DNA of 26,603 nucleotides from a virus, in the IMG/VR virus record IMGVR_UViG_3300042402_000602, positions 1-26,603 of that record, one strand, 5' to 3'. The position numbers were made by a program, and so were the translations under genes. Shown piece by piece: positions 9,059 to 16,889 of the stretch; position 1 is the stretch's first letter; each line of letters begins with the position of its first letter. The notes beneath the pieces were generated by a model. That model worked only from the letters and a program-made list of their open reading frames with translations, was not told where the DNA came from and ran no database searches.

Positions 9059-9307
9059 CTATAAATCTAACAATATACCCAGCACTGCCTGTGCCTGCTG
9101 GTCCTGCGGGTCTTGAAAATTCATAGTAGAACGGCGATCTGCTGCTTCAACCTGTGCAATAATTTCTTGCATACTAGGACGACTGCTTGATGGCGGCGCC
9201 GCTGCTTGAGTGCCAAACATAGCCGAGGCTACCATACCCTGCATCTGTTGAGCAGCTCGTTGTAGCCTATGTTGTTCTATGGCTTCAATAATGTCTTGGT
9301 CTGTCAC
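9059..9307 (-). CDS. Small Gln/Ala-rich protein of unknown function (82 aa)
   Basis: The start is GTG at 9307, overlapping the upstream stop as GTGA. The protein begins MTDQDIIEAIEQHRLQ and is rich in Gln, Ala, Ser and Pro, with amphipathic helices and no membrane segment. It sits between a probable tail-associated protein and the collagen-like fibre, so it may be a minor structural or fibre-assembly factor. I recognise no family. The tight overlap and the absence of another frame support it being real. Confidence 0.65.
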   Translation of the reverse strand: MTDQDIIEAIEQHRLQRAAQQMQGMVASAMFGTQAAAPPSSSRPSMQEIIAQVEAADRRSTMNFQDPQDQQAQAVLGILLDL

Positions 9308-9744
9308 GAATAATATCCAGGTAAAACTTGTAGATCAATGGGCACACCATAATTTGCATCAACATACGCCGGTGTTTCTGAACTATCGTCTAATTTTATT
9401 CTCTTAACAGCTAATTTGTACACACGCTGATCTAAAGAATTCACTGTAGTTTGATTAATAACTATGTTACCACGGCCCTTGGTTATATCTGTAAACGCCA
9501 CTGTATAATTAGCCACAGTGGTTGCACTCTCTGGATCTTGCAGATGTACTTGCACATCATAGCCTGTAAGGTCAACTGGCTTGTTGTCTTGATTAGATAT
9601 GACAATTTGTATAGGGTTGTCTACTCCCTGATAAACTTTTATGGGGTGGCTATACACAGTTCTTTTCCTTACTGTAAAGATTGAAGGGTCAGTAATTTGG
9701 ACCTCCAAGATTATCGGATATAAATATGCTTTGAGTGTTTGCAT
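9304..9744 (-). CDS. Beta-sandwich tail-associated protein (BppU N-terminal-like, tentative)
   Basis: 146 residues. After about 40 residues comes GVDNPIQIVISNQDNKPVDL, then TGYDVQVHLQDPES and alternating strands ending in PIDLQVLPGYYS. An N-terminal 'natural-language' beta sandwich of this kind (NxDxxPVDLTGY) is typical of phage baseplate or fibre proteins such as BppU. It is the first gene of the adhesin block and has a late motif 21 nt upstream. It is coupled by GTGA overlap to the 82-residue gene. The fold call is by pattern only; a virion connector role is inferred. Confidence 0.65.
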   Translation of the reverse strand: MQTLKAYLYPIILEVQITDPSIFTVRKRTVYSHPIKVYQGVDNPIQIVISNQDNKPVDLTGYDVQVHLQDPESATTVANYTVAFTDITKGRGNIVINQTTVNSLDQRVYKLAVKRIKLDDSSETPAYVDANYGVPIDLQVLPGYYS

Positions 9745-9764
9745 TATTTGTGCGGACTTTTATA

Positions 9765-9771
9765 TATTTAT
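9765..9771 (-). promoter_or_regulatory. Late-type promoter motif ATAAATA before the 9744 gene
   Basis: The minus strand reads GCGATAAATATATAAAAG, 21 nt before the ATG at 9744. It lies in the divergent spacer shared with the only plus-strand gene. No clear Shine-Dalgarno precedes the 9744 start. Confidence 0.5.
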
Positions 9772-9779
9772 CGCAGTTT

Positions 9780-10157
9780 GTGGAAGAAAACTACATCAAA
9801 ACATTACTAGCACAATACCCCTTTATAAGTTATTTGACTTACGGGGGCAATGACTACATAGGCATCGTACAGAATGTCGATGACATCATCACCACTATCT
9901 ACGACTTTAGTGTGCTGAGAACCGAAGAACAAAAAACTAGATTCTTAGAACTAGGAGATCAGTGGTGGTGGGAAAGCAATAGGCTGATACCTATTAATGT
10001 ATTCTTAAAATCAGACTGGTTTGAATTCCGGGTCTGTTTAAAAACTATGAACAGCAAAGATGTAAAGATACACTTTGGTCCTCATGTCAGTCTCAAAGAA
10101 ATAGCTGCTAAACGCAGCAAACGCCGATCAATTACCTTGGTTCGCAAGGTCAGCTAG
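9780..10157 (+). CDS. Lone plus-strand conserved phage protein, unknown function
   Basis: The open frame begins with ATG at 9735, but I prefer GTG at 9780 (VEENYIKTLLAQYPFI), which does not run into the divergent gene; this gives 125 residues. Notable parts are YGGNDYIGIVQN, a WWWES patch and a basic C-terminus with KRSKRRSITLVRK. It looks like a conserved hypothetical protein of T4-like cyanophages. A weak TTGCAT-N16-TATATA lies upstream. The 3' end converges on, and overlaps by 30 bp, the mini polymerase-like gene. Tryptophans and basic tail suggest nucleic-acid binding, but this is a guess. Confidence 0.7.
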   Translation: MEENYIKTLLAQYPFISYLTYGGNDYIGIVQNVDDIITTIYDFSVLRTEEQKTRFLELGDQWWWESNRLIPINVFLKSDWFEFRVCLKTMNSKDVKIHFGPHVSLKEIAAKRSKRRSITLVRKVS

Positions 10158-10724
10158 CAAATTCATATGTACAATCACTAGGTGTGCATAGGCCACGCTA
10201 TGTGATTTTTTAAAATAATAGCTGTTGTCATTGGGTTTATCCCAGACTGTAGCAGCCACTTCTTTCCAAGTCCGTCCAATTAAATGGCGTTTTCCGGGCC
10301 GAATCACGGCCAAAAACATAGCCATGCGCCCAATGGTATTCACTGCCTCGGGCATTTTAATCAATGTATTATAGTGATTACCAATGTGTATAAGTTGGCT
10401 GCAAAAGTCAGGATCGTATAGTCTATCCCAAGGGGGCTCTCGATTCATTAATTCCACTAAGTGGTCTTCGCTCTTTACCTGGGAATATATGCCCACATTA
10501 AGAAAGTCTAGCTTGATGTAACCAAGATTTTCTGCCTGTGCATGGTCAATGCTGGCACAGCCCAAAAACGGATCTACAGGTATGTCCGTGACATAAACAC
10601 CTGTGTTATGACGCACAGGACCCGAATCTCTGACAATAGTTGCAGGTATATGGCGAATCAGTTTAAGTATCTGTTCGCGATTACCAAAGTCTATATCAAT
10701 ATCACTGCGAAATTTCATCGACAT
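10128..10724 (-). CDS. Mini protein resembling bacterial DNA polymerase III alpha (DnaE)
   Basis: 198 residues against roughly 1,160 for DnaE. Three segments recall the alpha-subunit palm region in the same order: DIDIDF at residues 8-13 (the PDxDxDF catalytic aspartate motif), GYIKLDFLNVGIYSQV at about 68-83 (GLVKFDFLGL-like) and YYFKKSHSVAYAHL at about 169-182 (GFNKSHAAAYALL-like). No PHP, tau-binding or OB domain fits in this length, so it is unlikely to be a full polymerase. Similar short proteins occur in T4-like cyanophages as I recall. It could be a relic, a polymerase modulator or a nucleotidyltransferase. The upstream gene overlaps it by 23 nt. Confidence 0.7.
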   Translation of the reverse strand: MSMKFRSDIDIDFGNREQILKLIRHIPATIVRDSGPVRHNTGVYVTDIPVDPFLGCASIDHAQAENLGYIKLDFLNVGIYSQVKSEDHLVELMNREPPWDRLYDPDFCSQLIHIGNHYNTLIKMPEAVNTIGRMAMFLAVIRPGKRHLIGRTWKEVAATVWDKPNDNSYYFKKSHSVAYAHLVIVHMNLLADLANQGN

Positions 10725-10935
10725 ATTTTAATGCGAACCAGCTGGCCAGTTCCTCCGTGTAAAAACTAAAAACGGTGTGTTTATTATAAACTTCATCACC
10801 GCTAAAATTGTCCCATTGTGGTGGCTTATAAGCAAAGTCAAAGTCCCGGCCTTGCACTAAACCAAGTTGGCGCAGGTCCCGAACTATGTCTAATACATCC
10901 GAAGGACTTTTATACATAATATATATTTCTATCAC
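10702..10935 (-). CDS. Small conserved phage protein, unknown function (77 aa)
   Basis: The start is GTG at 10935, overlapping the upstream TGA as GTGA; an ATG at residue 7 is the alternative. The protein alternates strands and helices (VLDIVRDLRQLGLVQGRDFDF) and has NFSGDEVYN and ELASWFALKY near the end, an alpha/beta layout like small ferredoxin-like folds. It resembles a cyanophage hypothetical protein. It lies immediately before the mini DnaE-like gene and overlaps it by 23 nt, so the two are made together. Confidence 0.7.
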   Translation of the reverse strand: MIEIYIMYKSPSDVLDIVRDLRQLGLVQGRDFDFAYKPPQWDNFSGDEVYNKHTVFSFYTEELASWFALKYVDEISQ

Positions 10936-11642
10936 AGTCCTGCCGCTTGAAGTATCTGCTGTGTGTGTAAGCGATCGGCAGTATAGTCATGGAATTTCTT
11001 AGTCCAAAAGTCAGGATCAATCCAGGGTACAACCATTTCTAACTGTGTTTCATCTAAGGTATCCAAACACTCGATACCACTGTTGCAGTTGTAAATAATC
11101 CATGGTGTTATTCTGCCTGTACAGATATGATGGCAGATTCTATTTGTGTTGCCGTACCTAAAATAATCTGCCAGTCCGTTCTTTAAATCTGTGTTGTTAT
11201 CTGCATATTCCTGCATTTCTTTAATGCCACGCTCCAATGCATCTGCATAGTTCTCACGGCGCAAATATTCTACCAGCCATTCCTCGTAAAGGCTGTCTTT
11301 GCACCAGTAATCTAGCTTTTTATTGTTTTTAAGTAGCCACTCGGTGAAGTTATTTGTGTTCACACAACGAATAGTAACACAGTATCTACCGTACTTGACA
11401 AAGGCATTGTAATAAGGACTACTGGCAAAATTATCATAGGTCTTTAGCTTGGCTGAACCTTGTGTGACTTCAAAGAATCGCAAATAGCTACGAAAACCAA
11501 ACTGTACACCAGTTTCGTTTTGCTGTTGATGCCTGCGCTTTTGTTCGCAGACATGCGCCGCTAGTGTACTCTCCTTGCGGAACTCTTTGTCGCAGTACCG
11601 ACACTTATAGGTCTGACTTAATTCGCTTGTCGTCCCATCCAT
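10932..11642 (-). CDS. Zinc-finger phage protein, unknown function (236 aa)
   Basis: I place the start at ATG 11642 (MDGTTSELSQ), inside the end of the upstream gene, because GAG lies just before it and the longer TTG start has no support. Near the N-terminus is a classic C2H2-like finger: CRYCDKEF, then KESTLAAHVC and KRRH. The rest (about 50-236) is helical and rich in Trp, Tyr and Cys, with FWTKKFHDY near the end. It resembles a conserved hypothetical protein of T4-like cyanophages. The position among replication genes suggests nucleic-acid binding, perhaps in replication or late transcription; that is inference. Confidence 0.72.
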   Translation of the reverse strand: MDGTTSELSQTYKCRYCDKEFRKESTLAAHVCEQKRRHQQQNETGVQFGFRSYLRFFEVTQGSAKLKTYDNFASSPYYNAFVKYGRYCVTIRCVNTNNFTEWLLKNNKKLDYWCKDSLYEEWLVEYLRRENYADALERGIKEMQEYADNNTDLKNGLADYFRYGNTNRICHHICTGRITPWIIYNCNSGIECLDTLDETQLEMVVPWIDPDFWTKKFHDYTADRLHTQQILQAAGL

Positions 11643-12075
11643 GTTCTCTAGCCAAATTTTTAAGATCGTCTTTGCTGTTAAGTTTTGCGAGTAGTTCAAT
11701 TTCGTCGGCTTTGGCAGTTGGATAAATTTCCGTTAGGAATCTAATTGCTTTGTTGTCTTTTTCAGCTTTCTTTGTAGGCAACCAATAATGTCGTTGACTG
11801 CCCATGTTAGGGCTGACTGTGGTACACATTAGCCATTGAAACTTTTTGTGCTGACTGGTGCTGATATCAAAGAAATGCTTGTTAACACGCTCGTTAGTGG
11901 CCATTAGGTACCAGGACTGCATATCTGCACTACCTTCGACGCTGGCGCTGTAGCGTAACATCAGGTAAGGACTAAACTTTTTCTTTTCCTCGTCTGTAAG
12001 GCTGTCATAAAAATTTCGATCCTTACGATCCAGGGCCGCTGTTTCACTTTTGATTGTTAGCTTATCTTCGCTCAT
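11605..12075 (-). CDS. Possible sliding-clamp-loader small subunit (gp62-like), tentative
   Basis: 156 residues starting ATG at 12075, overlapping the glycosyltransferase stop (ATGA). The N-terminus is charged (TDEEKKKFSPYLMLRY). The middle reads NERVNKHFFDIS then QHKKFQWLMCTTVSP. The end has a run of short helices (KADEIELLAKLN, LKNLAREHGW). That order resembles cyanophage gp62, where an N-R/E-x-x-S segment precedes a 'YDFLINTV' segment and a C-terminal helical pair. No ATPase motif is present, as expected for gp62. The large subunit gp44 is not in this window. Real gene: likely. Function: weak inference. Confidence 0.6.
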   Translation of the reverse strand: MSEDKLTIKSETAALDRKDRNFYDSLTDEEKKKFSPYLMLRYSASVEGSADMQSWYLMATNERVNKHFFDISTSQHKKFQWLMCTTVSPNMGSQRHYWLPTKKAEKDNKAIRFLTEIYPTAKADEIELLAKLNSKDDLKNLAREHGWDDKRIKSDL

Positions 12076-12788
12076 AGCATATTATACACTCTGCTTTTTA
12101 TTTTTTCAAGCTCTTGATTTTCCTTTATTTCATTTCTGAAATCGGCGATAGCTTGATTGTATATGGGTTGTTCGAGTTGATGTAACTCTCCAACATTGGT
12201 CAGTTTTCCGGTAGTTGTAGCAAATGGTGTATAAAAGAATGTATCTGTGACTAGGTAGTTAGTGCGTTTGACTAACAAGCAGGTGTCGAAGATCCAGTTA
12301 TCCCCATAATAAATCTTTAGCCCATCGGGTACAGGCCTATACCAGCTTTTGTGTACAAACATAAGACAACCAAATCCGTATGTATGTTGTCCGGTCCAGG
12401 GTATAACACGACCGATGCCTGCTTCAAATGGAGGCTGATTAAATTCTTTTACACCAGGACAAATACCAACTACACCACTGTCTGGATTCAATACTGTGTC
12501 TACCCTATTAAAAATTTTACTATCAAATACAACATCGTCGTTGGCAATGCAAACTTTGTCGTATGTAGATTCTCGAACTCCAATGTTCCATGCAGGGTTA
12601 ACCCCAATGTTAGTGCCAAACACCATCATCTTAAACTTAGGATGTGTCATTGGTAAGTTTGCGGGCATCTTTTCTATGTTATTATTAATTACAATAACTT
12701 GACCCACCGCCGGAAATTCCAATAAGTCTGCAAGGAACTCCGGAAAGAAACTACAATTCCACATTGTAGGAATGACCACACTGTACAT
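12072..12788 (-). CDS. Glycosyltransferase, family 2-like (GT-A fold)
   Basis: The start is ATG at 12788, overlapping the cupin stop as TGATG. The N-terminus MYSVVIPTMWNCSFF with VIVINNN is the nucleotide-sugar strand of GT2 enzymes. GTNIGVNPAWNIGV follows, then the metal-binding ANDDV in the DxD position (about residue 90). Later GCLMFVHKSWY and YGDNWIFD fit acceptor-site positions. It should transfer a sugar from a nucleotide donor; donor and acceptor cannot be read. It lies among replication genes and directly after a cupin gene, so cupin and transferase may act in one modification. Confidence 0.82.
   Translation of the reverse strand: MYSVVIPTMWNCSFFPEFLADLLEFPAVGQVIVINNNIEKMPANLPMTHPKFKMMVFGTNIGVNPAWNIGVRESTYDKVCIANDDVVFDSKIFNRVDTVLNPDSGVVGICPGVKEFNQPPFEAGIGRVIPWTGQHTYGFGCLMFVHKSWYRPVPDGLKIYYGDNWIFDTCLLVKRTNYLVTDTFFYTPFATTTGKLTNVGELHQLEQPIYNQAIADFRNEIKENQELEKIKSRVYNML
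12081..12109 (-). promoter_or_regulatory. Internal promoter TTGAAA-N17-TATAAT before the 12075 gene
   Basis: TTGAAA (12109-12104), 17 nt, TATAAT (12086-12081), inside the 3' end of the glycosyltransferase gene. Eleven of twelve hexamer bases match consensus. The predicted start falls on the ATG at 12075, which would give a leaderless message. Confidence 0.45.
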
Positions 12789-13123
12789 CAATGATTCCTT
12801 TTTCCATCAAACACGCAGTTAAACAGTAAATTCTGTTCACCATCGTTGATTACCCGATGGAACGCACCGTCGGGAATTAGAATAATGTCGCCGGCACTGA
12901 CTCGAAACTTTTCTTCGTTGATGAACATCATTCCTGTGCCTTGAACAAAGAAATAAACTTCTTCTTGGCCAGCATGAATATGACCACGAGTGGCCTGACC
13001 ACGGTAAAGTTTAGTACTGCTTAGTACCAAGTTTTTTAATGTTTTATTATCTTTAAGTAAGTAGGTTTCGTTGTCTTTGACAACTTCCCCACCAATGTCA
13101 TGTTCGTGATACTTGAGTTTCAT
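12788..13123 (-). CDS. Small cupin-domain protein
   Basis: 111 residues. The start is ATG at 13123, sharing a base with the upstream stop (TAATG); AAGG lies 7 nt before it. The cupin motifs are present: GHIHAGQEEVYFFVQG (motif 1, with H, H and E ligands) and GDIILIPDGAFHRV (motif 2, with H). The barrel is one domain and could bind a metal and a sugar or small acid. Many single cupins near sugar genes are sugar isomerases or regulators. The neighbouring glycosyltransferase supports a nucleotide-sugar role, but the substrate is unknown. Confidence 0.85.
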   Translation of the reverse strand: MKLKYHEHDIGGEVVKDNETYLLKDNKTLKNLVLSSTKLYRGQATRGHIHAGQEEVYFFVQGTGMMFINEEKFRVSAGDIILIPDGAFHRVINDGEQNLLFNCVFDGKRNH

Positions 13124-13626
13124 TACCAAACCTTGCTGTAATCTAGAACTTCGCTGACTCTGCTGATTTCCTTAACGCAGTATACACAGAGACTGCCTTC
13201 TTTATTGCCTTCTAATGGAATGGCCAATAGTTGTCCGGGCTTGAGTTTTGGAAAGTACCACTTAACATCTTGATAGATGTCAACAATCTCAACTGGCATA
13301 AACTCGGGCCTAAAGCTACTGAGAGGATTAAAACAAAACACGCTAAAGCCACGATCGTTAATACTGGTTAGCGGTACAACTTCTAGGTCTCCTAGATCTT
13401 TTTCGCCAATCAATATTTGCCAGTCCACTGGCATTTTAATAATGTGTTCTCCAATTTTCAGTACCAGCGCAGGACTGTTAAAACTTTCTAAAAAGATCAA
13501 CGGAATGTAAAAGTAATCCGGGTCTTTAGGGTCACTGTTGTCTAAGACACAGAAGCGAAGGTCTTCTACCTCGTCGGGTATTTCATTCATTTCGTATGCT
13601 ATATTTTCTAAGGTTAGTATTCTCAT
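13123..13626 (-). CDS. Conserved phage protein, unknown function (167 aa)
   Basis: The protein is beta-rich: FYIPLIFLESFNSPALVL, then VDWQILIGEKDLGD, VVPLTSINDRGF, FNPLSSFRPEFMPVEI and VKWYFPKLKPGQLL. It ends with VCVYCVKEISR and a C-terminal Tyr/Trp motif (DYSKVW). It resembles a conserved hypothetical protein of T4-like cyanophages. There is no signal peptide or membrane segment. It is coupled to its neighbours by ATGA (upstream) and TAATG (downstream) overlaps. No enzymatic motif is visible. Confidence 0.72.
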   Translation of the reverse strand: MRILTLENIAYEMNEIPDEVEDLRFCVLDNSDPKDPDYFYIPLIFLESFNSPALVLKIGEHIIKMPVDWQILIGEKDLGDLEVVPLTSINDRGFSVFCFNPLSSFRPEFMPVEIVDIYQDVKWYFPKLKPGQLLAIPLEGNKEGSLCVYCVKEISRVSEVLDYSKVW

Positions 13627-14243
13627 ATGTTAATTAAATTTTTATATTTGATCACAAACTTGTCAAAAGTCAATGACCTTTTTGTGTCATTATCCAAGAC
13701 TAAGGATAATAGCAGTCTGGTTGTTTCAACATTTTCCACACTGTGGTAATATTGTACATTGTAAGCATGCCAGGTTTCAACTGGAATTTGAACTCGATAA
13801 TCTATCTCTAGTTCCTCATAGCGAGCATCTTGGGCGGTTGACAAATCAGGATCAGTTCTTCCTGTTTTGTATAAAACTGTTTCTACGTTAGAACCACCTG
13901 CTAGTAGAAGATAATTTACTGCTATTCTTCTAACACGGTCACAATGCGGAGGAGTACAAGCAGGCAAACCATCTGTATGTGTATTTTTAATTTTACCAAG
14001 GATAGCAGTAAAATTAGTGCCAAAATAAGGAGCAAACATCTTGTTTAACTCTATTTGTAGTTCTAGGGGTAAAACTGCATTTTTGCGTCCATAGACATGA
14101 CTGGCAACTCTTATCGAATCTCCATACCATTGCTGAAGTCTACGCACAGTGTCCATATCATTGGGCAATTGTTCGCCAATGCTTAACAATCTTTCTTGTA
14201 TGTGATTGGGCACAGGTGGTATGTTTAGATATGCAAATTTCAT
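13623..14243 (-). CDS. 2-oxoglutarate/Fe(II)-oxygenase-like protein
   Basis: 206 residues. The start is ATG at 14243, overlapping the UvsW stop (ATGA). The double-stranded beta-helix signature is visible: PPHCDRVRRIAVNYLL carries the HxD pair, and the distal part WHAYNVQYYHSVENV has the second His, followed 9-10 residues on by Arg (ETTRLLLSL) for 2-oxoglutarate. The spacing fits the family. It may hydroxylate a protein or sugar, or a small metabolite; phages use such enzymes in several ways. The C-terminus is basic. Family call moderate, substrate unknown. Confidence 0.68.
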   Translation of the reverse strand: MKFAYLNIPPVPNHIQERLLSIGEQLPNDMDTVRRLQQWYGDSIRVASHVYGRKNAVLPLELQIELNKMFAPYFGTNFTAILGKIKNTHTDGLPACTPPHCDRVRRIAVNYLLLAGGSNVETVLYKTGRTDPDLSTAQDARYEELEIDYRVQIPVETWHAYNVQYYHSVENVETTRLLLSLVLDNDTKRSLTFDKFVIKYKNLINI

Positions 14244-15697
14244 TGCCACTCTACTTTCTTAATTGAGTACGGGTAGTTAGCCTCGTTATAAAACTGTTTA
14301 CGCTTAGTTAGGTGGCGCTTACTAAATTTGCAGGTGCTGGTTACATCCCAGATCTGGACGAATTCTTTATCTTCAGCTTTTCTAATGCCTCGCCCAATGC
14401 TTTGTATAACGCGAGTAAAGCTCTTTCCGGGTTCCAAAAGAACCAGATTAAAAATCCTAGGAATATTAATACCCACAGCGGCCACACCGTAAGTCGCCAC
14501 AATAATCTTGTCATCACTAATCGCAACTTCATCATATTCTTCCTTACGATCCTTTGCCTTGGTTGCACCGCTAACGAAGACTGCACGATCTCCGAGTCGC
14601 TCTACTAACTTTTTACCACTGTTAACACGATCCACCAGTACCAGTGTATTACCTGTACCATTGATTTCTAATATCTTACCTGCTAGGTAATCCATTCTAG
14701 CGTCTGTTTCTACTAGATACTTTAGTTCACTCTGATAGTTTGGATATTCTACAAAGTCAACTAACTGCAAAACATTCACATGACACTGTGCAAGATGTCC
14801 GGCATCCTGTAAGTCCTTGGCTGCTAGTTTGCCTACTAGGCTACCTAGGCCACAGTATATAGCCTGATACGCATATTCCTCTTTGGGAATTGTTCCTGTG
14901 AGTCCCCAACGAATTGGCACACGAGCAAAGATACCAGTGAGTAGACTTTTCAGTGCATCGGCCTTGGCCATATGCACTTCATCCACCATTACGCAGACCA
15001 CATCATCAATAAACTCTTGAATAGTACAAGGTGCTTCGCCGCTCTGTGTATCTTTAAGTAGATTGTTAAGACTTTGCCATGTGCAGATAGTATGCTTTCG
15101 GCCCCAGTCTTTACGATCACCGAAGTAAACACCAACATCCAATCCTAGGTTTCTATAATCGTCCTCGGTCTGTGTCACCAGACTCTTGTTAGGCACAATA
15201 ACAATACTGCGACCGTACTGCTCTACACTCCAACTCAGGGCCGCGGTCATCAGTGTCTTACCAGCCCCAGTGGCAATTTCTTGCACACTTTGCGGATTCT
15301 TTAAGAAGTTGTTGACAATCTCTAACTGGTAATCTCGCAGTAAGATAGGATCTCCGGCTCGGGGATGACCCTTAGGCCACTTGCAGTGGAAGAAAGTTGT
15401 TTCAAGTATTTCACTGAACTCAAAGCTAGTTTTGTATTCTCTAAGATCTTCTACTTCTACATCGTATCCTTCTTTGTCAAGATAGGCTAAGATCTCAGGA
15501 AGTAGATTAATGTAAGTACTGCCACCAAGTTGGAAATAAGAAACTTTGCCATCCCAACGACCTAACCTTACACTTGGTTGATATCTTGCGCCAGGTATTT
15601 CATACTTAAATTTGTTTACCAGCGTCTTGCGATCACCCAGGCTCAACCCTTCAATTTTTACATTAACTTCGTCTTTAATTATCAGTGTTGCCTGCAA
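14240..15697 (-). CDS. uvsW: UvsW-like DNA/RNA helicase (superfamily 2)
   Basis: The frame is open from GTG at 15781, but I favour TTG at 15697 (MQATLIIKDEVNVKI): it matches where UvsW proteins normally begin, and GAGG lies 9 nt before it. That gives 485 residues. An N-terminal domain with GARYQPSVRLGRWDGKV precedes the motor: Walker A ATGAGKT (about 142-148), DEVH (about 239-242), LTGTIP, and arginine-finger motif VI QSIGRGIRKA. UvsW branch-migrates joint molecules, drives fork regression and removes R-loops, so origin-dependent initiation gives way to recombination-dependent replication. The start overlaps the upstream gene by 23 nt. Confidence 0.92.
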   Translation of the reverse strand: MQATLIIKDEVNVKIEGLSLGDRKTLVNKFKYEIPGARYQPSVRLGRWDGKVSYFQLGGSTYINLLPEILAYLDKEGYDVEVEDLREYKTSFEFSEILETTFFHCKWPKGHPRAGDPILLRDYQLEIVNNFLKNPQSVQEIATGAGKTLMTAALSWSVEQYGRSIVIVPNKSLVTQTEDDYRNLGLDVGVYFGDRKDWGRKHTICTWQSLNNLLKDTQSGEAPCTIQEFIDDVVCVMVDEVHMAKADALKSLLTGIFARVPIRWGLTGTIPKEEYAYQAIYCGLGSLVGKLAAKDLQDAGHLAQCHVNVLQLVDFVEYPNYQSELKYLVETDARMDYLAGKILEINGTGNTLVLVDRVNSGKKLVERLGDRAVFVSGATKAKDRKEEYDEVAISDDKIIVATYGVAAVGINIPRIFNLVLLEPGKSFTRVIQSIGRGIRKAEDKEFVQIWDVTSTCKFSKRHLTKRKQFYNEANYPYSIKKVEWQ

Positions 15698-16883
15698 TTT
15701 GTGTTGCCTCTTTGTTATATGTGGTGGCAGTGTAGTACACCACCTTTTCAGCGACTTGTAACATGGCCTGTTTCTCACCACCGTAAAGCATAGCGTTGGT
15801 ACTTACTAAAATAGGTATGCGCTTATGCCAAGAACGCTTTATTTTGCTAAAGTATACAATCTTTGCCTGCGCTAAGTCAACCTCTAAATTGTTGCGTCGA
15901 TCTGCAATGTCAACAATCTCATTGGGTTCGAACATTGTTTCAAGAGTTTTACGCAGTCTGAGACTGGCATCGGGTTCATAGATGCACAAGGGCCAACGAT
16001 CTGCAAGTTTACAGTACTGTACTGCCGACTCTAATAGGTCTCGGCCATCGCTGTTTGGGTCCATTCTAAGCACATGGCTTTCTTTGTTAGCCAGTAACCC
16101 TGCAACAATAGGATCGTACTCTTTGGTAACTGCCGCAACAACATCGGGCTGTACTACATAACCCAGAACTGGTGCGTAGTCAACTAGTTTTAAAAGATTT
16201 CCAGCCCCAAAGCCACCCAATTGATTTTGTACATAATTGACTAAACTTTCGGCGGCATTAGAAATATAAATTTTAGATCCATCAAAGCACAGTTCAATTT
16301 TGTATCCTTGTTGTTCTACATCAAGTATTAGATCCATGTAATCTAGTACAGTTTGATCAATATTAAAACCATGCTTGGTTCCAAAAGACACTGCCCAATT
16401 GATGTTATGTTCAGTTAATGCCAGCTCCCAAAATTTCATGTCTCGATTGAACTTAAACTTGCCCAGGCTTTCTTTGGAGGCCGCAGTAATCTCAGGAACC
16501 ATTACTTTGTCATAGGGGAACTTGACTGTGATTTTATCTTGGGCAATTGCCACAATCTTAGATCTATCAATAACGCGAACAGGATGCCTAAACTGCGGAT
16601 TTTGCACACTTGGCAAAACATCCACTCCGTGAGAAGCAAACTGTCTTTTGTACTTGTCCACAAGTTTAATAGCTAACTCGGCCTGTCTATCGGTCAGTGA
16701 TCCGGTGCTACTAGTTTGAGTTGCCATACTTGTAACTATGTTAACATCGTACCTGGCCAAACTGATTACTTTAGTACCAGTACCAAAAATATTAATAGGT
16801 CCCGGCGTCTTACCGGAAGCTGAAATTTCCCTGTAGCCGCCTAGAACTTCTAGGTAATCCTCGATGTGTTGAAATGTAATCAT
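15675..16883 (-). CDS. Conserved T4-like phage protein next to uvsW, unknown function (402 aa)
   Basis: ATG at 16883 (MITFQHIEDYLEVLGGYRE) is 6 nt from a TATAAT. Recognisable stretches are KVISLARYDVNIVTSMATQ and LTDRQAELA, then PVRVIDRSKIV and KFKFNRDMKFWELA, then RWPLCIYEPDASL, and finally VSTNAMLYGG with EKVVYYTATT. The last part resembles a helicase C-terminal lobe without an intact nucleotide site. It recalls a hypothetical protein next to uvsW in cyanophages. No Walker A motif is seen. Position suggests a replication or repair partner of UvsW, which is inferred. A promoter lies directly upstream. Confidence 0.75.
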   Translation of the reverse strand: MITFQHIEDYLEVLGGYREISASGKTPGPINIFGTGTKVISLARYDVNIVTSMATQTSSTGSLTDRQAELAIKLVDKYKRQFASHGVDVLPSVQNPQFRHPVRVIDRSKIVAIAQDKITVKFPYDKVMVPEITAASKESLGKFKFNRDMKFWELALTEHNINWAVSFGTKHGFNIDQTVLDYMDLILDVEQQGYKIELCFDGSKIYISNAAESLVNYVQNQLGGFGAGNLLKLVDYAPVLGYVVQPDVVAAVTKEYDPIVAGLLANKESHVLRMDPNSDGRDLLESAVQYCKLADRWPLCIYEPDASLRLRKTLETMFEPNEIVDIADRRNNLEVDLAQAKIVYFSKIKRSWHKRIPILVSTNAMLYGGEKQAMLQVAEKVVYYTATTYNKEATQIAGNTDN

Positions 16884-16889
16884 AAGAGT

